Shown here: piece after piece, positions 32,030 through 43,545 of the stretch
Layout of the letters: each line of letters starts with the position of its first letter
How positions within the stretch are numbered: the stretch's first letter is position 1
Source: Balaenoptera acutorostrata
Lineage: Eukaryota; Chordata; Mammalia; Artiodactyla; Balaenopteridae
Direction of reading: 5' to 3'
DNA: 64,000 nt
Assembly: GCF_949987535.1 (NCBI RefSeq)
Contig: NC_080075.1
Coordinates: 58,563,636 to 58,627,635 of the forward strand
The notes under the pieces: model-generated
Databases searched by the model: none
What the model was told of the DNA's origin: nothing
Seen by the model: only the letters and a program-made list of their open reading frames with translations
Translations under genes and position numbers: made by a program

Positions 32030-32465
32030 CTTTTATTTTTTTATTTTTATTTTTTCCAGGCTTATTGAGATATAATTGACATATAACATTGTGTAAGTTT
32101 AAGGTGAGCAACAATGATTTGATATATGCATAAGTTGTGAAATGATTATCACAATAAGTTTACCTAACATCTATCACCTCACATAACTACGATTGTTTTT
32201 CTTGCGATGAGAACTTTTGAGATCTACTCTCTTAGCGACTTTCAAATATTCAATCCAGTAATGTTAACTGTAGTCCCCCTACTGTATATTACATCCCCAG
32301 AATGTATTAATGCTATAACTGGAAGTTTTACCTTTTGACTACCTTGGCTAATTTTCCCCACCGCCTCACCTCTGCCTCGGGTAACCACCAATCTGTTCTC
32401 TATTTATCGGAGCTCGGGTTTTTTTTGGATTCAGCATAAAAGTGAGATCATACTCTGTCTGACTT
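32030..32465 (-). mobile_element. L1 LINE 3' region
   Basis: 'cttattgagatataattgacatataacattgtgtaagtttaaggtg' and 'gatttgatatatgcataagttgtgaaatgattatcacaataag' are reverse-complement L1 3' end phrases. Confidence 0.92.
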
Positions 32466-33024
32466 CTTTCACTAGGTCCTGGTTCTGAGAGGACTGTGGG
32501 CACCTTTGGAGTGAGGGGGAGGGACGGTGTGTCCAGCCTGGGTTTTGTCTTGGTGGGGTGGGAGAGCACAGGATAAGATGCAGGCGGGGAGGAAACCATA
32601 AGGAAGTTTCTGGAAATCTGTGCATTTTGCCTCCTTTCTTAACTTCCCTTCCCCTCCCCTCACCCCTCCTCCCACCCGGAACCAGGATCCAATTTCCTCT
32701 TTTTTCAAAATACAACTCAAAACAGATTTAATCTCTGGGGATTGTTCTGTGGAGGGAACGTGTAGAGGCAAGTTGTCTCTTATGTTGTAAGAGAAATACA
32801 TATATATTGAGTCTGAAAATAAAAAGTCTATTTGGCATGTGAAGCTTCTCACATATCTGGCTGCTGGTCACCTGTGTCCTGCCTGCACTGGACATCACTG
32901 AGAGCCACACCTCAGGGTTGGTGTCCCTCTGCTACCCCCAACCCATGGGGACCTTTCAAAAATAACCACATGGAAACCCTAAATTTGGGGAGGGACTAGC
33001 ACCATGTGACCCATGGTGGAGGCT
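32466..33024. other. Unique sequence, no gene seen
   Basis: No gene or confident repeat. Confidence 0.45.
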
Positions 33025-33095
33025 AGGAATGCAGATTCCTGGGCCCCCTTTCCAGGCTAATGCATTGGAATCTCCTAGTTGCTACTGGGGATTCT
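33025..33095 (+). mobile_element. MER5A-like hAT fragment
   Basis: 'aatgcagattcctgggccccctttccaggctaatgcattggaatctc' is the MER5-type core. Confidence 0.65.
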
Positions 33096-33642
33096 GCAGC
33101 ATAGAATCCACAAAGGCCACTCTGAGCAACCATGGCCCGCTGGTCAGTGGTCCTGCGCACTCTGCTCGGAGCTGGGGCCTCTCTTTCTGCAGTGCTTCAG
33201 AGCCTGGGCTTTGGGATGGAACTTTCAAGCCCTTGAGAACCCCCTTCTGTTGTTCTCAGTCATTCTGAAGTGGGGTCAGATGTGGTGGGATGGGTGGTGT
33301 TCAGTGTGTGAACCATGTACCAGGTGCAGAGAGGGCACAGGGTGACACAGAATGACGTGTTGGGGTCACCTGCCACGTGTTGTCTCAGCCCTACCCCAGT
33401 GGTGTAAGAATGGTGCTTCCTGACCTCCCATCACTCATGGAGACAAAACAGAGAGTCCCACAGACATCCTGGGCCTTCCAACCTGCTGGGATAAGCTGTC
33501 TCTGATCCACCGTGGGCCACCTGTGTCTGTGGTCCTAAGAGTCAAAAAGCCTTTTCCACCAAACTTTACGTTCCTACTAGGAGTCACCAGGCCGGCATTT
33601 CCCAAACTGTCTTCTGAGCACGTCATGAAATGTGATAAAGTA
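33096..33642. other. Unique sequence, no gene seen
   Basis: No gene seen. The last ~50 bases ('ggcatttcccaaactgtcttctgagcac') resemble a MER-type DNA transposon edge. Confidence 0.4.
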
Positions 33643-33857
33643 CAGTTGACCCTTGAACAATGTGGAGGTTAGAGGTGCCAACCCCTGCACAGTCGAAAAT
33701 CTGTGTATAGCTTAGAGTCGGCCCTCCTTATAGGTGGTTCTGCATCCTCAATTCAGCCAACCGCTGATTATGTAGTATTGTAGCATTTACTGTGGAAAAA
33801 AATCAGAGTATAAGTGGACCTGCGCAGTTCAAACCCATGTTGTTCAGGGGTCAACTA
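33643..33857. mobile_element. 215-bp Tigger-like MITE
   Basis: Terminal inverted repeats CAGTTGACCCTTGAACAA (left) and the complement of AGTTGACCCCTGAACAA (right), with TA at both flanks (33641-33642 and 33858-33859). Typical of Tc-mariner/pogo miniature elements. No coding capacity. Confidence 0.88.
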
Positions 33858-34179
33858 TATTCTCCCATGAATATGCAAAACTAGCAATATTTTCCTTTAA
33901 AATTTATTTTGAAAAAGTATGTGTATGGAAAGTGACAAATATGTGCATACCTTTATCATCCTATGATCATCCGCCTTTACAAAATGAGATGCTCTATCTG
34001 AAGATGGCAAGACTTCATACTGGGGCTTGTGCATTGCAGAAACAGTGTTGAGATGCTGTGGCCCAATACATTTGGAAATGCTATGCTGGACTGTGAGATA
34101 CTTGAGGGCAGGAGTCAGGACGGGTGTCCCCTCATATGTTGATGGACTGTTACATTGGGGACCCCCGAGGAACCACACA
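33858..34179. other. Unassigned, includes L2-like patch
   Basis: 'gactgtgagatacttgagggcaggagtcaggac' near 34090-34122 resembles the L2 3' end. The rest is unassigned. Confidence 0.4.
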
Positions 34180-34643
34180 CGTTCTGGTCTTCATGCCCTT
34201 GTATAGTCCTCTCCCACAGGTGGGCTCGAACATGTGACTGGCTCTGACCAATGTGCCATCAGAAGCGTGATGCAAGCATTGATCTGACAAGTGCTTGCTT
34301 CTCCTCTTGGGGCTTGTCCTCTTGGAACACTCTTGGGGAAGCCAGCCACAAGCTGTAAAGCAACATGGGTAGACTAGAGAATGATGCGACAGCGCTTGGA
34401 GATTGAGAGACCATGCGCGAGGAGAAGCTGAGACTCCAGATAGTTTACTGAGGTCTCCTTGGGCTTTCTAGCCTAGCCCAGCTGAATGAGTGGCACAGCT
34501 GATGTCGCCTGGAGCAGAAGAACCACCCAGCCGAGCCCTGCCCAAATTCCTGATCCACAAAATCATAAAGAAGAATAAACTCTTGCTGTTTTGAGGTACT
34601 AAGTTTTGGGGTAGTTTGTTACGTAGCAATAGGTAACTGAGAC
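34180..34643 (+). mobile_element. MLT1-type MaLR solo LTR
   Basis: 'acatgtgactggctctgaccaatgtg', 'gaagaaccacccagccgagccctgcccaaattcctgatccacaaaatc' and the end 'aagttttggggtagtttgttacgtagcaataggtaactgagac' define an MLT1 LTR, an old non-autonomous ERVL-related retroelement. No coding sequence. Confidence 0.88.
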
Positions 34644-34784
34644 GCTTATAGTAGGTGAGTAGTAAATGTGTGAGAAATGAGTGGATGGCAAACCATGTTT
34701 TCAGCTCTGGGGTTAATCCCTTGCTTACACTGGCCCTGATATTCATCAAGCCCTGATCACATATACTTTCTTCTGTGATTCCTG

Positions 34785-35233
34785 TGATGCTTAATTTTAT
34801 GTGTCAACTTGACTAGGCCATGGAATGCCCAGATAATTGGTCAAACATTATCCTGGGTGTTTCTGTGAAGATATTTTTGAATGAGAGTAACATTGAAATT
34901 GGTAGACCGATAAAGTAGATTGACCTCCATTATGTAAATGGGCCTCATCGGATCAGCTGAAGGCTTGAATAGAACAAAAGGCTGATCCTCTCTTGAGCAA
35001 GAGAGAATTCTCCTGCCTGACAGCTTTCAAACTGGAACGTTGACTTTTCCTGCTTCTACAGCAGCCTTCCAGCCTTCGGACTCAAAGTGGGACATCGGCT
35101 CTGCAGATTTTGGACTTACCAGCCTCCATAATTGCATAAGCCAATTCCTTATAATAAATTTCCTTATCTGTAGATCTAGATCTATAGGTATATGCTATTC
35201 ATTTTGTTTCTTTGGAGAACCCTGAGTAATACA
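34785..35233 (+). mobile_element. ERVL/MaLR-class LTR, left of a MaLR internal region
   Basis: TG...CA-bounded LTR: 'ttaattttatgtgtcaacttgactaggcc', 'gggcctcatcggatcagctgaaggc', 'cttccagccttcggactc', ending 'ctttggagaaccctgagtaataca'. Subfamily uncertain (MLT2-like by eye). Confidence 0.82.
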
Positions 35234-36680
35234 GATTAGGGTACCGAGAATAGGGTTGCTGCTATAACAAATACCTAAAAACGTGGAAGTGGCTTTTGAA
35301 CTGGGTAATGGGTAGAGGCTTGGGGTGCTTGCTAGAAAAATCCTAGATTGCCCTGAAGGGACTGTTGGTGGAACATTAAAGGCGATTCTGGTGAAGACTT
35401 AGAAAGAAAAGGAGAGAGCTATAGAGAAAGCTGTAGAGAATAGGTATATCATCTTGAAGAGAATGTTTCTGGAATATAAATAGTAACGGCTGCTTCTGGT
35501 GGGAGCTCAGGAGGAACATGGTATTGGAAGCTGAGGGCAAAGTGATCCTCGTTATAAATTAGCAAGGAACTTGTCTCAGTTGTGTTCCAGTGTTTTGTGG
35601 AAGGTAGGACTTGTATGTGACAACCTTGGATATTTAGCAGAGGAGATTTCTAAGCAAAGTGTTGAAAATGTGGCCTGGCTTCTCCTTACTGCTAATAGTA
35701 AAATGTGAGAGGAGAGAGATAAATGGAAGAAATTATGAAGCAAAAAGGAAGCAGAATTCGAAGATTTGGCAAATTCTCAGCTTATCCATATTTCAAAAAA
35801 TAAGAAAGCAGCATTCCACAGAAAACACCAAGGGTGCAGCTGGATGATCATTCCATAAAGAGATTATCCACAGATTTAATCAGCCATCTCAGCTGAAGCC
35901 AGGAATAGAGATGGGATTATATTGGCAGAATCATGCCAGCAGGGACTAAAGGGGAGAGAGAAAATGGAGTGGAGGAAGGCTGTCAGATTTCTGGGATCTA
36001 CTGGACAGGACAATAGAGTATCCAGCTTCAGATCTTCAAGAAAAGGGAACAATGACCATGAAGATGATTCAGAGATCATCAGGGCTGCCACTCCCACCTC
36101 AGCCCCAGGGGACACGGCTGTTTCAAAGGGTGGGGCCACTTCCTCAGTTTCAGAGGACCAGGATGCCATCAATCAGTGCCTCAGGGGCAAGGCTGCCCAG
36201 CAGAGCTGAGGGGGCAGGCCCACTGCCTAGGGTCATGGGGTGATGTTACTGCCCCAGTGGGCATGGAGGGTACGACATTGAGCTAAAGAGGATCATTCTG
36301 GAGCCTTAAGATCAAATGGAATTTGCCTTGCTAGTTTTGGACTGGCTGGGGACCTGTTACCCCTTTCTTCTTTCCAATTTCTCCCTTTTGGAATGGGAAT
36401 GTCTATTCTATGCCTGTCCCACCATTGTGTTTCGGTTGTGTCTTGGAAGTACAGAACTTGTCTGGTTTCACAGGTTCACAGCTGGAGAGGAGTTTTGCCT
36501 CAGAATGAATGAGTCATACCTTGAGTCTCATCCATATCTGGCTTAGATGACATTTAGTGAGACTTTGGACTTGGAATTGATGCTGGAATGGGTGAAGACT
36601 TTGGGGGCTGTTGGGATGGGGTGAATGTATTTTGCATGTGAGAAGGATGTGAACTCGGGGCGGGGCACTAGTTGGCAGAC
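35234..36680 (+). mobile_element. MaLR internal region, decayed
   Basis: Starts 'gggttgctgctataacaaatacctaaaaacgtggaagtggcttttgaactgggtaatgggtagaggc' and ends 'gaatgtattttgcatgtgagaaggatgtgaactcgggg', the known 5' and 3' edges of MaLR internal sequence. MaLR elements are non-autonomous. No intact viral frame was seen, only short chance frames. Confidence 0.82.
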
Positions 36681-37407
36681 TGTTATGGACTGAAGGTGTC
36701 CCTCAAATTTACATGTTGAAGCCCTAACCCCCAATGTGACTGTATTTGGAAATGGGGCCTTTAAAAAGGTAATTAAGTTCAATGAGGTCATAAGCGTGGG
36801 GCCCTAATCTAATAGTACTGATGTCTTTACAAGAAGAAGAGACACCAGAGGTCTCTCTCTATCCTCGTGTACACAGAGAAAAGGCCATGAAGCTGCATCT
36901 GCAAGCTGAGGAGAGAGGTCTCACCAGAAACCAAACTGGCCGGAACCTTGATCCTGGGCTTCCAGCCTCCAGAACTGCGAGAAGATAAATTTCTATTGTT
37001 GGGACTTCCCTGGTGGCGCAGTGGTTAAGAATCCGCCTGCCAATGCAGGGGACACGGGTTCGAGCCCTGGTCCGGGAAGATCCCACACGCCGTGGAGCAA
37101 CTAAGCCTGTGCGCCACAACTACTGAGCCTGCGCTCTAGAGCCCGCGTGCCACAACTACTGAAGCCCACGCTCATAACTACTGAAGCCCGCACGCCTAGA
37201 GCCCGTGATCCACAACAAGAGAAGCCACTGCAATAAGCCCGCACATCACAATGAAGAGTAGCCCGCACTCACTGCAACGAAGATACAACGCAGCCAAAGA
37301 TAAATAAATAAATAAATAAATAAATAAATTTATTTTAAAAAAAAATTCTGTTGTTTAAGCTACTCTGTCTATGATATTTTATTATGGCAGCCTGAGCAGA
37401 CTAATGC
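36681..37407 (+). mobile_element. MLT1-type LTR at the right, interrupted by a SINE
   Basis: 'tgttatggactgaaggtgtccctcaaatttacatgttgaagccctaacccccaatgtgactg' to 'tatggcagcctgagcagactaatgca'. It is split at 37001-37345 by SINE copy J. Its sequence is unlike the LTR at 34785. Confidence 0.9.
37001..37345 (+). mobile_element. CHR-type SINE (copy J) inside an MLT1 LTR
   Basis: Full-length plus-strand copy starting GGGACTTCCCTGG, with a GGGTTCGAGCCC B box and a long (AAAT)n tail. The flanks TTCTATTGTT (36991-37000) and TTCTGTTGTT (37346-37355) form a 10-bp duplication with one mismatch, in the conserved end of the LTR. Confidence 0.95.
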
Positions 37408-37489
37408 AATTCCCCACAACAACTGATGAGTTGAGGGGTTCATGCAGACTTGGATTTCAATTCTAACATTCAGTGATTCAATTACGCAG

Positions 37490-38000
37490 CCAATATTTAA
37501 GTCCCACTGTGTGTCAAACGCTGTCAGACACTGGGTTTCAATGGCAAGCAACATGGTCACAGTTCCTGTTCTTGGGGAGCTTAAAGTCATGTGAGGGAGG
37601 TGAACTTCATCAAATAATTACTCAGATAGACATAAGATAATAACAATGATGAGTGCTATAGGGGGATGTCCCCTAGTCAAGAAGGTCAGGGAAAGTTCTT
37701 GGAGAGGCAACACCAGACCTGAGATACGAAGGGTGATTAGGAGTAAACCAGGTGAAGCAGGGAAGGATGGGACAGAAGGAACAGCATGTGCAAAGGGTAC
37801 TCCCACCAAGGAGGGAGCTGGAGGGTCTTCAGGGGACCGCACGAAGGCCGCCCTGACTTTCCAGAGTGGAGAGAGGAGGGGCGGAGGAAGAGGTGGCTCT
37901 CTCATGCTGGGCAGACCATGGTAAGACTTTGTCTTACGAGCAGCAGGAAGCCACTGAGCTGTCCTAACCTGGGAGCTGGCACGATCGGGTTGGCGTTGAC
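37490..38000 (-). mobile_element. L2 LINE remnant
   Basis: 'cagttcctgttcttggggagcttaaagtcatgtgaggg', 'gatgagtgctataggggg', 'gaaggaacagcatgtgcaaaggg' follow the reverse-complement L2 in order. The long minus-strand frame at 37618-38334 lies mostly in it and is not a gene. Confidence 0.75.
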
Positions 38001-38289
38001 CGGCCTGGGGCCGCTGCGTGGAAGAGGAGCTGCGTGGAGGCCAGCGCGGAGGCTCTTGCGGGGTCCAGGAGAGATGTGCGGGGGCCGAAGGGGGGCGCTG
38101 GGCCAGAGTGGTGGCAGCGGCGGTGGAGGGAAGGGCTAGATTGGAGAGCTGTTTGCTAAGGTAAGGCAACTGGGCTTCGGCGCTGAAGTGTGTATGGGAG
38201 GTGAGGGTGAGGGAGGAGCCCCTGCGCTGAGCACCTGGGTGAGGGTTGGCACCAGCCAGTGAGGGAGAGAAGATGGGGAGGACCAAGTC
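38001..38289. other. GC-rich sequence, no gene seen
   Basis: CpG-enriched at 37980-38140, but this falls at the edge of the L2 remnant. No gene seen. Confidence 0.4.
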
Positions 38290-38590
38290 AGGGGTGGGGC
38301 AGCCACTTACTGACTGGGTGAACTCGGCAGGCACTTTTAAACCTCTGTATGCCTCGGTTCCCTATCTAAGTGCTTTAAGTGAGATAATGTTTATAGAGTC
38401 GGGCTCAGAGCAGCTGCTCCTGCATGTCAAGGCCCCGCCGTCCCCCCACCCCCCATCTTTTCCTCTGTGCGGTGGCATGGGCAGATGCTATTGTTCCCAT
38501 TTTAAGGATGAGGAAGCCGAGTCTCTGGAAGGTTGAGGTCTCACCCAAAGTCCCACACTGTGGGAACCAGGCTTATAGAGAGGTAGTGGG
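38290..38590. mobile_element. Two MIR fragments in opposite orientations
   Basis: 38290-38420 reads as plus MIR ('aaacctctgtatgcctcggttccctatctaagtgcttt'). 38470-38590 reads as minus MIR ('cattttaaggatgaggaagccgagtctctggaaggttgagg'). Confidence 0.6.
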
Positions 38591-39439
38591 AAGAGGCTTC
38601 CCTCTCTGCCAGGCTGCCTTCAATATCAGCTTGCAGATCCCAAGGGCGGCCATGATTCATTCAGCAGCTCCTCAGTCATCATCGCAGGCCTGGGGTGGGG
38701 TGGGGAAGAGGGGACGAGCTTCAGGTGGGAAATGCAACTGGGGGAAGGGACAGAGGCGTGTTGCCATGAGGGCAGGCCCCGAGTCCTCAGAAAGGCGGGA
38801 AGTTAAATACCAAATAGCCAACTTCCAAAACAAAGGATCCTCACAAAGTTTACTTTTTATACACACAGAGTCCAAGACTCTGGGTGCTCTGATTGGCAGG
38901 CAGCCTTCCCCTGAGCAGAGATTCAGGCACCCAGGCTCCTTCCATCCTGTGGGTCCGCCATCTCCTAAATCACGAGGTCATGGCAGAAGGGAAAATAGAG
39001 GTAGATGGGACATACCTGCTTCTTAACATCCTCAGCCCAGAAGAGAGACAGAGTGCCTCTGCTCGTGCTCCACCAGCTTGACGGCAAAGGAGATGGAAAT
39101 GGAGTCCAGAGAGAACCCACGAAGAGAAGATGAATTTGGTAACCAGCTACCCAGTCCTGCTACAACAGGTCAGAGCTACAACTTGTGTAAGATGGTGGTG
39201 GGCAAGGGTGCCCAGGATCTGCTGGAATTTCCCTAGGACAGGGGAGGACCAACCCTGGGGTCAGCAGGTTGGAAGAGCCGGGCTTGATGCCAGTACACTG
39301 GTCGATAGTTGGCAGGGAGGACGCTTCTGGGTACATGCTCATGGGCCAAGGCCAATGGGAAATCTATCCCGAGGTCCTTAAGAAACTGTACTATGAGGAG
39401 TTAGTGAGAAATGCCCCAGTGTATTATACCTACTAAAGC
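38591..39439. other. Unique sequence, no gene seen
   Basis: No supported gene or repeat. Confidence 0.45.
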
Positions 39440-39720
39440 ATTTGTGGCCTGGCAGAGAGAGGGGTGTTGTTGTGACCTTTAACTGAGTGGCTTCCACGCA
39501 TTGAGAAGGGACATATGAGCAAAGACATGAAGACACTGACTCATGAAGACGCTCGTGGAAGGGCAAAGGGAACAGCAAGTGCAAAGGCCCTGTGGTAGGA
39601 GTGGGCTTGCTGTGTTCAGGACCCCATTGTAATAATCTAGGCCCGAGATGAAGGTGGTAGTAGTGTGTGGGGACGAGGGGAGAAGTGGTTAGATTCTGGC
39701 TCAATTTGTAGGTATATCCC
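39440..39720 (-). mobile_element. L2 LINE fragment
   Basis: 'gaagggcaaagggaacagcaagtgcaaaggccctgtggtaggagtgggcttgctgtgttcagg' and 'cattgtaataatctaggcccgagatgaaggtgg' are standard reverse-complement L2 body. Confidence 0.82.
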
Positions 39721-40604
39721 TCCTTTTCTCACTTCCTTCCTTTCTCAATTTTCTGGACGGGCCTAATGAAGACACACTGAGGCGTGTCCACTTCTCTACT
39801 CTTTTCTTGCCCCATGAAGGCAAGAACTGGGCCTGACTCCTTTCCTTACCCTCACACCTGGCACAGGGAGGGCCCCTGGCCAGTGCCTGGCGAACACGTC
39901 TGTGGAGAGAAGTCACGTCCTCCTGAGTCATCAGTTTCCTGGGGCTGAGCCCAGGCCCTGCTTGTCAGCATGTTGCTCACTGATCTGGAAAGCTTTCCTG
40001 TCGTCTAGACACTCCCATTCCCATGCTAAAGAGACCTTCTAAAGGAGGTCAGTGTACGCAATCAAAGGAGGTGGGGCATGGAGTCACAAGGGAGTCACAG
40101 GGACACCTGCTGGGAGACAACTTCACAGGTGCTATTTCGTCTGGATGTGTCCCTCTGCTGGTTTCAGGAAGTGACAGGATGCACCTATGGCTGCACCCAG
40201 GAGGGACCCCAGGTCCAGACCAGCCAGGCCCTGCGCTCCAGCTGGGAGTGTTGGGCTCGCGCTGCTCCCTCATTATTGGGTGGAGGGATCCCCAGCAGCC
40301 TCTGAGGGGCCTCTTGAGCTTGGTCCCAGGGCATCCTTTACCCACTGACCTGCAGCACCTTCCCTGAAACACCCCTCTCCTCTGACTTTCACAGACGCTT
40401 GGGTGCAACTGCTGTTTACAGCCCAGCAGGCTCTGGATGTCTGAGAGGGCTTTGAGGAATTGAAGACCCCTGGGCCTTCCATTCAAAACGTTGCTGCAGG
40501 CTTCCGACTTTCTCCCAGATCGCATTCTGAGAGTCATGTGTTTCCTGTGCTCTCATGCCACAAATTAACTGCCATTTCACTTTTCCCACAGGTTTTCTCT
40601 CTCA
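39721..40604. other. Unique sequence, no gene seen
   Basis: No supported gene or repeat. Confidence 0.45.
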
Positions 40605-40860
40605 TACTACGTGGCGGGGTATGATGGTGCAGCGGTTACACATGTGTGAACTCTGGAATCGGACAGATTTGAGTGGGCGTCGTAGCTTCTGCCCTTACTA
40701 ACTGTTACAGGAGCAAAGCCCTCTGAGCCTCAGTTTATTCCTCTGTAAAATGAGGACAATCCGAGTATCAACCTAAGAGCTTGGTTGTGAAGATTAAACT
40801 GAGGTAGTGATAAAATGCATAGACACACAGTGAATGAGGGTTATTATTACTCTTAATAAC
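40605..40860 (+). mobile_element. MIR SINE, near full length
   Basis: 'gatggtgcagcggttacacatgtgtgaactctggaatcggacagatttgag ... gcctcagtttattcctctgtaaaatgaggacaa ... gttgtgaagattaaactgag' follows the full MIR. Confidence 0.93.
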
Positions 40861-41692
40861 AACCCAAAGGAGAGGTGGGGCTCTTAGGGCAGGCCAGCGA
40901 CCCTGCCGGCTCTGAGCCCTGCTTCCTATTTCCTCCAGCTTCTCGGGCAAGTTCCACTCTAGGCCAGAGCAAAATGAGAAAGCTCTGCATGTTCTGGGCC
41001 TTTGGGGAGACTGAGAACAGCTGAATCCATGAATGAGGCCTCGGCAGGTGCCAGGGACGCCCAGCCCCACCCTCACCCAGTGCCAGAGCGCTGCCTGCCA
41101 GACCCTTGTCAGCGGTTACAACCTCCAACTGCCTCCCGCTGCCCCAATTTTATCAAAAGCTCAGTTGAGAGAAATAAAGTTCATGGGGGTTATTTAAAGG
41201 CCATGCATTCCATCCATTCTTCCAGATGAGACTTATCCCTGAACTGAGTCGGGCTCTCATGAAGCCGAGTGCCTCTTGGACCATGTTATTTAGCCACCAC
41301 AAAATCTTTACTATGTCCCTCCCTTATGGTGGGGCTTTCTGGAAAATGGCCGGAGGAGTCCCGCTATTGCATTTATTTGGGGATGTTGCTGTTGCTAGCA
41401 GTCACTGCCTCAGCCAGCACTGGCTATAAGACCTGGGAGCCGAATATATTTCAGGCTCCAGTTCCTGGCGAAGCTCTGCATCCTCAGAGGGTTTCTGATT
41501 ATGGGCAATACGACTCATGAAACTGGCCCCAATTCTCATTTCACTTGGGCTACCAGGAAGCTCAGAGCCAAATTTGGGGCTCAGCTTGAAGAATCCTAGG
41601 GGGTCTCTTGGTCCATTATGTAAGGAAGATGATTTCTTCCCAGATGCTGATTTCTGAGAGATAAGATGATGATAATAATAATGACGATGATT
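40861..41692. other. Unique sequence, possible short conserved block
   Basis: 41140-41230 holds TTTTATCAAAAGC, a MEF2-like TTATTTAAAG and CATTCC (MCAT-like). No gene seen. A (GAT/AAT) patch lies at 41660-41690. Confidence 0.4.
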
Positions 41693-41705
41693 TTGTTTGT
41701 ATGTT

Positions 41706-42042
41706 TTTAAAAAATATATCTATTTAATTTATTTTCCTTATTTTTTTTGGCTGCATCAGGTCTTAGTTGTGGCACATGGGATCTTTGTTGAGGCACATGG
41801 GATCTTTTTGTTATAGTGCAGGGTCTGCTTGGGTTTCTCTCTGGTTGTGGCGTGCAGGCTTCTCTTTAGTTGTGGTGTGTGGGTTTTCTCTTCTCTAGTT
41901 GAGGCACGTGGGCTCAGTAGTTGTGGCGCTCGGGCTCAGTTGCCTTGCAGCATGTGGGATCTTAGTTCCCCGACCAGGGATCGAACCCACGTCCCCTGCA
42001 TTGGAAAGCGGATTCTTTACCACTGACCACCAGGGAAGTCCC
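41706..42042 (-). mobile_element. CHR-type SINE (copy K), divergent
   Basis: A minus-strand copy ('cgaccagggatcgaacccacgtcccctgcattgg ... accaccagggaagtccc') with a diverged, duplicated body ('ggcacatgggatctttgttg' twice near 41770-41810). The flanks share TTGTATGT (41697-41704 and 42043-42050). It appears older than the other long copies. Confidence 0.88.
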
Positions 42043-42050
42043 TTGTATGT

Positions 42051-42825
42051 ATCTTGTCAATTACTTTAGGGCTGTAGTGGGACCAGAGTGGAAGTTTCCA
42101 TCCTGAAAAACAAGGGATGGAGAACTGGCCAGGGTGAGTGGAGAAGGAGGAGGAGGAGGCGAGGGGGAGGAGATGGTGCAAGACATGGTGGCTTTGGGAT
42201 GGGCCCCTTTCTAGGCCACCGTGGAGGGGGTCAAGGGTCTAGTTTAACTGAACCAGAGAGCGTGAAAAGAGGATTTTCCATGAATTTGTGAAGAGAACCG
42301 CAGCCATTGCTCAACTTGAACTTCTCCCTGTGGCCCCCCTCCGCACCCCCCCCCGGCTTTCTGGGTATTTTTGTGATGCTGTGAAACTCCGAAGCTTGCA
42401 GCGTCTCCTTTCTCTTCCTCTTTGCTCCCCAGCCCAGACACTCCCACCCACCTTTCCCTTTTTCCTCTTTGCCCTTCTACAACTCCCGCTTCCCTCCATC
42501 CCTCCGCCCCGGGGCACAGGGGCGAGGGCTGGGCTGCCCACTGTGACTGCTCACCCATCTCTGGGCGACCCACGAATCCCTCTAGTCTGAAGCCCACAGG
42601 TTTGCTGCTGGAGCAAACAGAAGAGGGCTGAGGAGTCCAGACCCCTCAAGGAAAGAGTTAACAGTAGAGCAGCGAACATTAATTGAACCTGCTACTGTCT
42701 GCCAAACATTTAGGAACCATTACCATCGCTCCTTTATCGGATTTATTGTAATGAGCCGTATGCCTCAGCAGCTCACTGTCCCAGCCAGGCTCCTTCATCC
42801 ATCTGTTTACCTGTCTATCTAGTCC
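42051..42825. other. Unique sequence, no gene seen
   Basis: A GGA-rich patch lies at 42140-42175 and a C-run at 42346-42354. No supported gene. Confidence 0.45.
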
Positions 42826-43047
42826 CGGGGTTCTCAATTTCAACACCACTAACATTTGGGGCCAGATACTTCTTTGTCATGGAGGCTGTTCTGGGCACTA
42901 GAGGATGCCCAGCAGTATCCCTGGCCTCTACCCACTAGATGCCAATGTCACCCCCCCACCCTGTGACAACCAAAAAGTCTCCAGACATTGCCAAATATCC
43001 CCTGGTGGTTGCAGGGGACAAAATCACCCCCAGGTTGGGAACCACCA
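42826..43047 (-). mobile_element. MER20 hAT-Charlie DNA transposon
   Basis: A whole minus-strand copy: 'ggggttctcaatttcaacaccactaacatttggggcc ... aaaaagtctccagacattgccaaatatcccc ... ggttgggaaccacc'. Confidence 0.88.
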
Positions 43048-43284
43048 TCCCTTTTGTCCCAGCCCTCACTTGTTATCTCCCTCTCTGATAGAACCTCTCT
43101 GACACATGAACAGGTATCCCATTTGTGTATGTTCCTGCAGCTCTGTTGACTGCCTGCTCACAGCCTTTGCCCAGTTTTCTATCCCGGTTGCCATCTTCTT
43201 TTGATTTGCAAAGGGTAGTCCTTGTGTATTCTAGATATTGGTCCCATGCTGGTCTGGACCTGTGTTGTCTTCTCTTTTTCTGCC
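43048..43284. other. Unassigned sequence
   Basis: No gene or confident repeat seen. Confidence 0.4.
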
Positions 43285-43545
43285 ATCCATCTGTTAACTC
43301 TCACCTTACAGGTGAGGACACAAGGGCACAGTGCTCACAACACTAGTAAGTGGTGGAGCCAGGACACGAGCCCGGGTCTCTGTCCTCAGAGCCCAGGCCC
43401 GTGCCCCCTGGGGCACAGTGACATCCCTTCCTTCCAAATATGCCTTCACAGAAAAGCAGACGAGATCAGGCACTGAAACCCGGGGAGGGGACCCAGGTGG
43501 TTTGCTCAAGGTCACACAGCTAGTCAACAGCATCACCTGGTTCTC
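43285..43545 (-). mobile_element. MIR-type remnants
   Basis: 'ttaactctcaccttacaggtgaggacacaagggcacagtg...acactagtaagtggtggagccaggac' and 'tttgctcaaggtcacacagctagtcaac' are reverse-complement MIR pieces separated by unrelated sequence. Confidence 0.65.

Noticed and set aside
35922..36209. 95-codon Ser/Asp-rich open frame as a possible small protein
   Set aside because: It lies wholly inside the decayed MaLR internal region, with no start context or homologous protein recognised.
37618..38334. Minus-strand open frame of 238 codons
   Set aside because: Most of it lies within a reverse-strand L2 remnant and its GC-rich edge.
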